The notes under the pieces are model-generated. The model had not been told where the DNA came from. It did no database searches and worked only from the letters and a program-made list of their open reading frames with translations. The translations under genes were made by a program, and so were the position numbers. Of a DNA stretch of 9,453 bases, positions 1-5,412 are shown piece after piece (position 1 is the first letter of the stretch; each line of letters starts with the position of its first letter). The DNA is from Candidatus Gastranaerophilales bacterium HUM_12 (GTDB lineage: Bacteria > Cyanobacteriota > Vampirovibrionia > Gastranaerophilales > Gastranaerophilaceae): positions 6,223-15,675 of the forward strand of contig DABJ01000041.1 of the NCBI GenBank assembly GCA_002102825.1, read 5' to 3'.

Positions 1-26
1 CTTTTATATATTTAGTATTAACGACA

Positions 27-55
27 TTGAAAAAAGTTCACAAAATTGTTATAAT
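27..55 (+). promoter_or_regulatory. sigma70-type promoter of the 64-615 gene
   Basis: A TTGAAA -35 box at 27-32 and a perfect TATAAT -10 box at 50-55 are separated by exactly 17 bases. This is the best promoter match in the window. Transcription should start about 6-8 bases after the -10 box, around 61-63, which is immediately before the ATG at 64. Confidence 0.75.
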
Positions 56-63
56 AATCAAAG

Positions 64-615
64 ATGAATAAAATTTTTGGTAAATCATGCAAAACAATTC
101 TTATTGCAACACTGATTTATATTTTATATGTTGCATTTGTTGTGATGCCTTTCTTTACATATGCTTCACCTCCTAATGAAGCTACAAGCATTTGGAAATT
201 TTCATCTGCACCTCTGGTTTTTGCTTTATTATTTTATCCTGCATTTTGGGTATGGAGTTATTTTGTTGTGAAAAATATTTTTGACGTTCGTTATTTAAGA
301 ACATTAATCTATACCATTGTTTATATTGTCACTTTTGCTTCTATGCATATATTATTCTTTATTTTTAGTGCAGTAATATTATGGGTAATGCTATTGACTA
401 TTCCTATTGGAATAATCCATTTAGTGCTTTTAATTTTAGCATCAATTATTTATGACATAAAAGATTTTTCTAAAAAAGATAGTTTTGAACAAAAGGATAA
501 TAGTTTAGCCAAGAAAATTGCAATAATTACAGTTTGTTACATTATAATTCCTGCAACATGCTTAAGTTTAATATCTATTCAATTATTTTATATGATTATT
601 GTAAAATATTTATAA
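64..615 (+). CDS. Unknown multi-pass membrane protein, possibly from a leaderless mRNA
   Basis: I do not recognise this 183-residue protein. It is very hydrophobic, with about five probable membrane helices near residues 11-31, 48-69, 80-102, 104-131 and 151-179. A charged Lys/Asp/Glu-rich stretch at about 131-151 (DIKDFSKKDS and following) separates the last two and is probably a cytoplasmic loop. There is no recognisable catalytic motif. The start is well fixed: an in-frame TAA lies at 55-57, only two sense codons before the ATG, and the next Met (residue 28) is inside the first helix. No Shine-Dalgarno sequence precedes the ATG, and the promoter at 27-55 puts the transcript start within a few bases of it, so translation may be leaderless. 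It stands alone on its strand and converges on the holin-like gene. The product is certainly a membrane protein; its function is unknown. Confidence 0.75.
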   Translation: MNKIFGKSCKTILIATLIYILYVAFVVMPFFTYASPPNEATSIWKFSSAPLVFALLFYPAFWVWSYFVVKNIFDVRYLRTLIYTIVYIVTFASMHILFFIFSAVILWVMLLTIPIGIIHLVLLILASIIYDIKDFSKKDSFEQKDNSLAKKIAIITVCYIIIPATCLSLISIQLFYMIIVKYL

Positions 616-673
616 AAAGTTATGAGATTCTTTGGTCACCATATAAATGGCGTGATTAATAATACTTAACCAA

Positions 674-1003
674 TTATACTCTTTTCAACACGCAATAAGA
701 AATTGCAATAATGATGGAAGCAATAAATGCACTTAACATATTCGTTAGTTGAAATTGAGGAATAAAATAAGCCGTTCCATAAAGAATTCCAAAATTAATT
801 ACTAAATTGAATAAGCCAAAAGTAAATAAATTTATCGGAAAAGCCAGTAATTTAATAATCGGTTTTATAAAGATATTAACAATAGTCAAAGCTGCAGCAA
901 CAAGCATTGCAAACCCAAAACTTTCGACTTTTATCCCCGGGAGATAACATATTCCCATAATTATTAACGCAAATAATATCCATTTAATGATAAGTTTTTT
1001 CAT
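674..1003 (-). CDS. Phage_holin_4_2 (DUF360) family small membrane protein
   Basis: This 109-residue protein has four hydrophobic segments (about residues 5-24, 28-50, 52-77 and 84-106). It shows the signature of the family often named 'phage holin family protein' or 'mycobacterial 4TM phage holin': an N-terminal MKKLIIKWILFALII, then YLPGIKVESFGFA, an NIFIKPIIKLLAFPINL stretch, and FGLFNLVINFGILY ahead of a second, related IPQFQLTNMLSAFIAS unit. The two halves look like an internal duplication. Length matches the usual 105-120 residues. Despite the name, members are mostly ordinary chromosomal inner-membrane proteins of unknown role, and there is no phage gene around this one. A good AAGGA ribosome site lies 10 bases upstream (1014-1018). 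It starts 19 bases after the stop of the exported-protein gene at 1023-1385 and is probably cotranscribed with it. Confidence 0.85.
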   Translation of the reverse strand: MKKLIIKWILFALIIMGICYLPGIKVESFGFAMLVAAALTIVNIFIKPIIKLLAFPINLFTFGLFNLVINFGILYGTAYFIPQFQLTNMLSAFIASIIIAISYCVLKRV

Positions 1004-1022
1004 TAGTTCAAAGTCCTTTTTA

Positions 1023-1385
1023 CTATTTAATCCCTTGAATTCTTATTTGTCCATTCTCGTCCTTGGTAATTTTCATGTTCGAATCTTGAATTGCAGGAGA
1101 GGATTTTAAGTGATTTGCATTTATGTTCATTCTTGTTGGCTGAAAATACGGGCTTTTAATCTTTCCTTGTTCATAATCAAGTTGAGTATCTTTAGCTTCA
1201 CGTTTTTGCTTATATTCTTCCGGATGATTAACAAAATCTAGAGTTTCCTCTTTCTCCATCTGACGTTGCATCATAGGATAAAAATTCATTGTTCCAGCCG
1301 TAGGTGTTTGGTACAAATAGTTAGCAAATGCTACATTAGGTGCAATTAAACTCAAAACTGACAGACTTAATAAAAACTTTTTCAT
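1023..1385 (-). CDS. Small exported protein of unknown function
   Basis: This 120-residue protein begins with a textbook Sec signal peptide: MKK, a hydrophobic core (FLLSLSVLSLIA) and a probable cleavage site after VAFA, around residue 21. The mature part is polar, rich in Gln, Lys, Glu and Asn, has no cysteine and no predicted membrane span, and contains no motif I recognise. It ends in a KITKDENGQIRIQGIK segment. A longer reading from TTG at 1394 is possible, but an AAGGAG ribosome site at 1395-1400 would touch that TTG, while it sits 9 bases from the ATG at 1385, so the ATG is the start. It heads a likely two-gene operon with the holin-like membrane protein. A periplasmic or surface location is expected. 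It is a lineage-specific protein as far as I can tell. Confidence 0.75.
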   Translation of the reverse strand: MKKFLLSLSVLSLIAPNVAFANYLYQTPTAGTMNFYPMMQRQMEKEETLDFVNHPEEYKQKREAKDTQLDYEQGKIKSPYFQPTRMNINANHLKSSPAIQDSNMKITKDENGQIRIQGIK

Positions 1386-1415
1386 AAACAACAACTCCTT
1401 CTCTTAGACAAGAAC

Positions 1416-1424
1416 ATTCTAACA
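1416..1424 (-). promoter_or_regulatory. Extended -10 promoter of the 1385-674 operon
   Basis: On the minus strand the sequence reads TGTTAGAAT, a TGn extended -10 motif fused to a TAGAAT box (5 of 6 matches to TATAAT). No -35 box is visible at 16-18 bases. Transcription from here would start near 1409 and leave a leader of about 24 bases containing the AAGGAG ribosome site. Confidence 0.45.
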
Positions 1425-1472
1425 CAAAAAACTAAAAAGGCTTCTCCTTTAAGACTATTTTTTCTTTTATAA

Positions 1473-1502
1473 ATAGATATTTAGCCTAATGAAAATATCT
1501 GT
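1473..1502 (+). other. Stem-loop in the divergent spacer, possible 5' part of a small RNA
   Basis: The arms ATAGATATTT (1473-1482) and AAATATCTGT (1493-1502) pair over 10 positions, including one G-T, around a 10-base loop (AGCCTAATGA). It lies 52 bases before a strong plus-strand terminator that has no gene of its own. The stem is AT-rich, so on its own it is not strong evidence. I assigned the plus strand only because of that terminator; the hairpin would also form on the minus strand. Confidence 0.35.
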
Positions 1503-1554
1503 TCAAAATCTTATCATAAAATTGTAAATCCTCAACTCTTCTGATTGCTCAGCT

Positions 1555-1586
1555 GCCCTCTTTTAACTAAAATGAGGGCTTTTCTT
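1555..1586 (+). terminator. Orphan Rho-independent terminator
   Basis: GCCCTC (1555-1560) pairs perfectly with GAGGGC (1574-1579), and a further three A-T pairs can form inside across one mismatch. The stem is followed directly by TTTTCTT (1580-1586). The T-tract is on the plus side only, so it acts on plus-strand transcripts. No plus-strand gene lies between the end of the first gene (615) and this site, because 674-1385 is on the minus strand. The downstream gene has its own -10 box at 1633-1638, so this is not an obvious attenuator of that gene. Confidence 0.8.
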
Positions 1587-1632
1587 ATTTGTTTTCTAAT
1601 CTTAACATTATGCATTATTTTTCTTATTGTTG

Positions 1633-1638
1633 TATAAT
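1633..1638 (+). promoter_or_regulatory. -10 box of the PilZ operon
   Basis: A perfect TATAAT is placed to start transcription near 1645, about 30 bases before the ATG at 1676. No good -35 box is found at 16-18 bases (the best is TATGCA at 18), so the promoter may rely on an activator or be weak. Confidence 0.5.
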
Positions 1639-1675
1639 TTCAAATATACTGAAACATACTTTAGAAAGGGTAAAA

Positions 1676-2266
1676 ATGAGAGAATTAGTTGTAGAAAATC
1701 AAGAGATATTAGTTATTCCGCAAAATTTCAAATTTGCAAACAGAGGAAAGGTTACTGCTGTTAGAGCCGGAGATTTTACTCTGGAATTGGATTTCGAACC
1801 GGAAAATATTTTAAAGAATACTTATTGTGAGTTTTATACTCAAACTCCGCACGGAAAACTTTATTTTGATTCTTACGCAAAAGAAATTGACGGAAAAACA
1901 TTGATTATCGCAAGTCCTGCAAAACATAAATTTTTACAAAGACGTCAATATACTCGTATCAAATTTATTAACGAACTTGATATGACTTTAAGTAACAATA
2001 CTTACAAAATCTCAACTCTTGATATCTCTGCCGGCGGTATGAAATTCAAAACAGACTCCAAAATTGATATTGAAGGCTCTTTTGATATTACAATTCCTTT
2101 AGCCGGAGAAAAGTCTGTTTCTTGTAAATTTCAGCCAATAAGAATTGAGAAAAGAACTGAGGGCGGTTATACTGTTTCAGGTCAATTTGCCTATAATTCC
2201 GGTTATGACAAGATGATGTTAACTCAATTCTGTGCAAAACGAAGTGTAGAAATTAAAAATAAGTAG
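1676..2266 (+). CDS. PilZ-domain c-di-GMP-binding protein
   Basis: This 196-residue protein carries both PilZ c-di-GMP signature motifs: RxxxR at residues 90-94 (RQYTR, within QRRQYTR) and DxSxxG at 116-121 (DISAGG). All the conserved binding residues are present, so it should bind the nucleotide. Residues 1-85 form a beta-rich N-terminal part like the YcgR-type PilZN domain (flagellar brake type), and residues 88-190 form the PilZ barrel. No signal peptide or membrane segment is present, so it is cytoplasmic. The start is the ATG at 1676, with AAAGGG five bases upstream (1665-1670). The longer reading from TTG at 1589 would begin at the terminator, ahead of the promoter, and adds an unrelated Cys/His/Tyr-rich leader, so I reject it. 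The decarboxylase-like gene follows after 10 bases. By analogy with YcgR it could act on motility or on polymer secretion; which target is not shown here. Confidence 0.9.
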   Translation: MRELVVENQEILVIPQNFKFANRGKVTAVRAGDFTLELDFEPENILKNTYCEFYTQTPHGKLYFDSYAKEIDGKTLIIASPAKHKFLQRRQYTRIKFINELDMTLSNNTYKISTLDISAGGMKFKTDSKIDIEGSFDITIPLAGEKSVSCKFQPIRIEKRTEGGYTVSGQFAYNSGYDKMMLTQFCAKRSVEIKNK

Positions 2267-2276
2267 GTTTTGAATA

Positions 2277-3314
2277 ATGAGTTTAGTTAGATTACTGGAA
2301 GGAAAAGCAGATAAAACGTTATATACAACTCCATCTCATGGTCAAAGATTTTTTATCTATGAACCGCTAAAGGAAATGTATAAAAGAGATATTTCTGAAA
2401 CAGAATGTTTCAATCCGCAAGAAGCCTTGAATCAGGCTCAATTGAGAGCAAGAACTATTTATCATACTTATTCTACAACGTATTTAACTAATGGTTCGAC
2501 AAGCGGAATTATTGCAGCAGTTTTATCTTGCACCCAAGTTGGAGATAAGGTTTTAATAGCTTCAAATTCTCACCCATGCCATTTCAATGCAGTAAGACTT
2601 GCAGGTGCAAGAGCATTAACTTATGACCTTGATATTGACGAAGAATGGGGTGTTCCTTTAGAAACTAAGCCGGAAGTAATAGACTATTTCTTGAGCAGAT
2701 ATAATATCAGAACAGTTATTATCACGTCACCAACTTATGAAGGTATAATTTCAGATATTGAAGAGATTAAACAAATTTGCGAAAAACACAATGCATTTTT
2801 GATTGTTGATGAGGCGCATGGCGCTTTGTATCCATTTTCGGACAAATTACCGTTATCCGCAGTAAATGTTGCAGATTTTACTGTCCAATCTTTACATAAA
2901 ACTGCAGGGGGATTGAATCCTACAGCATTACTTCATTGTAATTGCGGAATTGATGTAAGACCGGCTCTTGATATGTTTATGACAACATCTCCATCATATC
3001 CGCTTTTAGCATCAATTGAGGAAAATATCGAGTATTTGAATTCTCGAGAGGGTAGAAAAGAAATTGATAATTTAATTACAAGATTAGACAAAATGAGATT
3101 GAAATGCCGTGGTTGTCAGTTCTTCGGAGACGACCCGACAAAAATTTTAATCAAAGTTCCAGGAATATCAGGATATGAATTATCAGAAATGTTATATCAA
3201 GATTTTGATGTTGAAGACGAAAGAACAAACGAAAAATCTACAATGCTATTATGCGGTATAGGTACAGATAATCGCAAAATTGACAGGCTTCAGCATGTAT
3301 TGTCTAAGTTGTAG
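2277..3314 (+). CDS. Orn/Lys/Arg decarboxylase-like PLP enzyme, short form
   Basis: This 345-residue cytoplasmic protein belongs to the fold-type-I PLP family of ornithine/lysine/arginine decarboxylases. Visible landmarks are TTPSHGQR near residue 17 (family PGHxxG), NGSTSG at 72-77 (phosphate binding), SHP at 98-100 (PLP ring stacking), VDEAHGA at 177-183 (Asp178 to the pyridine nitrogen), SLHKT at 205-209 (Lys208, the Schiff-base lysine) and DPTKILI at 286-292, typical of this family. It is much shorter than the usual 450-490 residues: the small domain closes with IGTDNRKIDRL and the C-terminal decarboxylase domain is missing. The GHK-type glycine is Ser20, and the usual LTQ after the lysine is replaced by LNP, so the substrate cannot be predicted. 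The ribosome site is weak (AGG at 2265-2267, overlapping the upstream stop), suggesting translational coupling to the PilZ gene. It ends in tandem stops TAG TAA. Confidence 0.8.
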   Translation: MSLVRLLEGKADKTLYTTPSHGQRFFIYEPLKEMYKRDISETECFNPQEALNQAQLRARTIYHTYSTTYLTNGSTSGIIAAVLSCTQVGDKVLIASNSHPCHFNAVRLAGARALTYDLDIDEEWGVPLETKPEVIDYFLSRYNIRTVIITSPTYEGIISDIEEIKQICEKHNAFLIVDEAHGALYPFSDKLPLSAVNVADFTVQSLHKTAGGLNPTALLHCNCGIDVRPALDMFMTTSPSYPLLASIEENIEYLNSREGRKEIDNLITRLDKMRLKCRGCQFFGDDPTKILIKVPGISGYELSEMLYQDFDVEDERTNEKSTMLLCGIGTDNRKIDRLQHVLSKL

Positions 3315-3392
3315 TAACGAGTAAAGTTATGAGATATTTCGACTAAAACCTCTTATAGATCTATTCACTTATCAACGCATAGACTTTAAGAT

Positions 3393-4157
3393 TTACAAAT
3401 AATTAGCTAAAATATTTTTCACATAGTTTTGGGTTTCTTTATATGGAGGAACTCCTGAATATTTATCCACGGCCCCAGGACCTGCATTATAAGCTGCAAG
3501 TGCTAAGATCACGTTACCGTGATATTTATTCAACATTGATTTTAAATATCTTACCCCCCCATCAACATTTTGAGCAGCATTATACGGGTCATTAACCCCT
3601 AGAGCTTTTGCAGTTGATGGCATTAGTTGCATTAAACCTTTAGCACCTGTTCTTGATGTAGCATTTGGATTAAATCCTGATTCCTGTTTGATTACAGCTT
3701 GGACAAGTTTTTCATCTACACCGTGTTTTTGCGCAACTTTATTTATCATTCCGATTAGTTGTGATTTATCGCTATATAAAGATGTTTTGTTTGAATAATC
3801 TCTTTTTGAATCGTTAACTTCTTTGATTGCATTTAAAAGAGTTGAACTTGTAATTCCATCTGCGGAAATATCTCCACTGTTATCATAAATGTTTCCATTA
3901 ACATTTAAAGATTTAGGATTAAGAAGGAGTGAACCAAAGTTAGATTCCGTTGTTCCGGACAAAATCTTTTCAAATGATTGAATATTATTATTTCCATTTG
4001 GCGGATATATTGTATCTAATGAACTTACTTGTGTCGAAGCTTGTGGATTTAGTTGCCTGTTAACACTTTTTACATAATTATTAATTTGCGCAGTTCTTTG
4101 CATTGCTGCGGCTTTTCCACCTGAATTTAATAAATTTTGTATCATTTCTGAGAACAT
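3393..4157 (-). CDS. Lytic transglycosylase (SLT domain) without signal peptide
   Basis: Residues about 135-254 form a goose-type SLT domain that cleaves the MurNAc-GlcNAc bond of peptidoglycan, giving 1,6-anhydroMurNAc. Its motifs are intact: KQESGFNPNA at 157-166 with catalytic Glu159, GLMQLMPSTA at 174-183, and AAYNAGPGAV at 221-230 followed by PPYKETQNYV at 237-246. Residues 1-134 are low-complexity and Asn/Ser-rich, with a short Ala/Gln helix near 15-35. There is no signal peptide, lipobox or membrane segment, although the substrate is outside the cytoplasm. The start is the ATG at 4157, with GGGAGGT at 4169-4175, 11 bases away. The nearest alternative, Met5, would be 23 bases from that site and also gives no signal peptide. 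It converges on the decarboxylase-like gene and lies 106 bases after queA. Related signal-less SLT proteins in other phyla accompany flagella or secretion systems; none is visible here. Confidence 0.88.
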   Translation of the reverse strand: MFSEMIQNLLNSGGKAAAMQRTAQINNYVKSVNRQLNPQASTQVSSLDTIYPPNGNNNIQSFEKILSGTTESNFGSLLLNPKSLNVNGNIYDNSGDISADGITSSTLLNAIKEVNDSKRDYSNKTSLYSDKSQLIGMINKVAQKHGVDEKLVQAVIKQESGFNPNATSRTGAKGLMQLMPSTAKALGVNDPYNAAQNVDGGVRYLKSMLNKYHGNVILALAAYNAGPGAVDKYSGVPPYKETQNYVKNILANYL

Positions 4158-4187
4158 GCTCTCAACCTACCTCCCATATACATTATT

Positions 4188-4193
4188 ATTCTA
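4188..4193 (-). promoter_or_regulatory. Possible -10 box of the lytic transglycosylase gene
   Basis: TAGAAT on the minus strand would start transcription near 4181, about 24 bases ahead of the ATG and just upstream of the GGGAGGT ribosome site. The region at -35 is poor (GATACA at 18 bases). The 106-base gap after queA leaves room for a separate promoter. Confidence 0.3.
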
Positions 4194-4263
4194 CTCAAGA
4201 TTGGAAATAATTGTATCCTCCACATGGTTTAAGGTTAGATTAAAAAAAGTCAATATTTGAAAA

Positions 4264-5322
4264 TTATTTTATTAGCATGCAATCGCCATAACTAAAGAAA
4301 TGATATTTTTCTTCGACTGCTTTTTTATAAGCTTCAAAGATAAACTCTTTACCTGCTAAAGCGCTAACTAACATTAGTAATGTGGATTTTGGCAAGTGAA
4401 AGTTTGTAATCAATTCATCAATAACTTTGAATTCATAAGGTGGATAAATAAATAATTCTGAATGGTCATGACAGGCTTTTATACAACCATATTTTTGATA
4501 AGCGGTTTCAAGTGTTCGAACTGTTGTTGTCCCAACAGCAACAATTTTTTTACCCTGCGATTTTGCATTGTTTATTGAATCTGCAGCTTCTTGAGTGATT
4601 TCAAAAGTTTCTGAATGCATTTTGTGGTCTAAAACATTTTCACATTTTACGCGTCTAAAAGTGCCCAAGCCAACATTCAAAGTCACATATATAATTTCAA
4701 CACCTTTAGCTTTTAACTTGTCTAAAATTTCAGTTGTAAAATGTAAACCTGCAGTTGGTGCTGCAACAGAACCCTCGTCTTTGGCATAAACCGTTTGGTA
4801 TCTGTCCATATCAAATTTTTTGAGGTCTTCTGATTGCATTTTTCTTTCAATATATGGAGGAAGTGGAATATTCCCGACCCTATGCAAAATTTCGAACAAA
4901 TCTCCCTCATAAATAAGTTCGACTAGCCATTCTCCGGCTTCTTCAAGTCGATGAATAGCTTTTACACTCAATTCGTCGCTGATTTTGATTATTGTATCCG
5001 GTTTAACTCTTTTTGACGGTTTAATTAGAGCTGACCAAAATGTGCCTTGATTATTTTGGTCTTCCGTTTTATTGAGTAAAAATACTTCAATTTTAGCGCC
5101 TGTATCTTTGTAACCATAAAGTCTTGCAGGTAAAACCTTTGTATTATTTAAAACGAGAACACAATTTTCATCAATATAATCAACAATATCAAAAAAATGT
5201 TTATCTTCAATTGAATGTGTTTTTTTATCAAGAACAAGCATTCTTGCATTTTCTCTTTTATCTGACGGCATTTGAGCAATCAATTCTTCCGGTAATTCAT
5301 AATCAAATTCTGATATATTCAT
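4264..5322 (-). CDS. queA: S-adenosylmethionine:tRNA ribosyltransferase-isomerase
   Basis: QueA transfers and rearranges the ribosyl group of S-adenosylmethionine onto preQ1 in tRNA (position 34, GUN anticodons), giving epoxyqueuosine. This 352-residue protein matches the family along its whole length: FDYELPEELIAQ at the N-terminus, VLNNTKVLPARL near 57-68, YQTVYA at 175-180, GSVAAPTAGLHFT at 184-196, VTLNVGLGTFRRV at 213-225, MHSE at 235-238, GTTTVRTLE at 264-272, NFHLPKSTLLMLV at 307-319 and YHFFSYGDCMLI at the end. The usual TLHVG reads TLNVG here (His to Asn), which is worth checking. A start further upstream at 5355 is open, but it would put translation inside the terminator/promoter region; the ATG at 5322 gives the standard N-terminus and has AAGGA (5332-5336) nine bases upstream. 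The neighbours, yidC and a transglycosylase, are unrelated in function. Confidence 0.97.
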   Translation of the reverse strand: MNISEFDYELPEELIAQMPSDKRENARMLVLDKKTHSIEDKHFFDIVDYIDENCVLVLNNTKVLPARLYGYKDTGAKIEVFLLNKTEDQNNQGTFWSALIKPSKRVKPDTIIKISDELSVKAIHRLEEAGEWLVELIYEGDLFEILHRVGNIPLPPYIERKMQSEDLKKFDMDRYQTVYAKDEGSVAAPTAGLHFTTEILDKLKAKGVEIIYVTLNVGLGTFRRVKCENVLDHKMHSETFEITQEAADSINNAKSQGKKIVAVGTTTVRTLETAYQKYGCIKACHDHSELFIYPPYEFKVIDELITNFHLPKSTLLMLVSALAGKEFIFEAYKKAVEEKYHFFSYGDCMLIK

Positions 5323-5344
5323 ATTTAATAATCCTTTTTTCTTT

Positions 5345-5350
5345 ATTATA
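5345..5350 (-). promoter_or_regulatory. -10 box of queA
   Basis: The minus strand has a perfect TATAAT, directly downstream of the yidC terminator hairpin. Transcription would start near 5338, about 16 bases before the queA ATG and just ahead of its AAGGA site. No -35 box is present at 16-18 bases; TTGAAA in the hairpin loop region is 21 bases away, which is too far. Confidence 0.45.
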
Positions 5351-5387
5351 CACAAAACAACTCCAATTATCTTTCAAATTGGAGTTG
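5351..5387 (-). terminator. Hairpin terminator of yidC, abutting the queA promoter
   Basis: CAACTCCAATT (5358-5368) and AATTGGAGTTG (5377-5387) form a perfect 11-bp stem with an 8-base loop. Read on the minus strand it is followed by TTTTGTG (5357-5351), a short T-tract. It lies 25 bases beyond the yidC stop. The T-tract is imperfect, so some read-through into queA is plausible. On the plus strand it is followed by CTCTAC, so it is not bidirectional. Confidence 0.65.
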
Positions 5388-5412
5388 CTCTACATCTCTC
5401 GTGTTTATTTAA

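Noticed and set aside
616..673. Hairpin TCACCAT/ATGG-TGA between the convergent genes ending at 615 and 674
   Set aside because: The stem needs a two-base bulge and no T-tract follows on either strand, so I do not call it a terminator.
674..1003. A prophage remnant indicated by the 'holin' family name
   Set aside because: The family is mostly chromosomal membrane proteins of unknown role, and no other phage gene is nearby.
1489..1527. A 12-codon leader peptide (ATG at 1489 to TAA at 1527) ahead of the orphan terminator
   Set aside because: It has no ribosome site, no run of regulatory codons, and its ATG is inside the stem-loop region; the downstream gene has a separate -10 box.
1589..1675. 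N-terminal extension of the PilZ gene from a TTG at 1589
   Set aside because: It begins at the end of the terminator and before the -10 box at 1633, adds a Cys/His/Tyr-rich stretch unlike PilZ proteins, and has no ribosome site, whereas the ATG at 1676 has AAAGGG five bases away.
1400..1675. A c-di-GMP riboswitch in front of the PilZ gene
   Set aside because: The conserved GEMM-type sequence elements and paired helices are not present in the spacer.
617..3334. The 13-mer AAAGTTATGAGAT just after the stops of both plus-strand units (about 617-629 and 3322-3334)
   Set aside because: The position is curious, but in AT-rich sequence of this length several chance 13-base matches are expected and the flanks do not agree.
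3315..3392. Possible terminator between the convergent genes ending at 3314 and 3393
   Set aside because: Only a 6-bp imperfect stem (ATGAGA/TCTTAT) without a T-tract can be formed.
4225..4253. TTGACT at 4248-4253 (minus) as the -35 box of a transglycosylase promoter
   Set aside because: No acceptable -10 box lies 16-18 bases downstream (best TAAACC); TAGAAT nearer the gene is a better candidate.
5323..5355. Eleven extra codons at the start of queA
   Set aside because: They run through the TATAAT box and terminator tail and are not part of the QueA family N-terminus; the ATG at 5322 has a well-spaced AAGGA.
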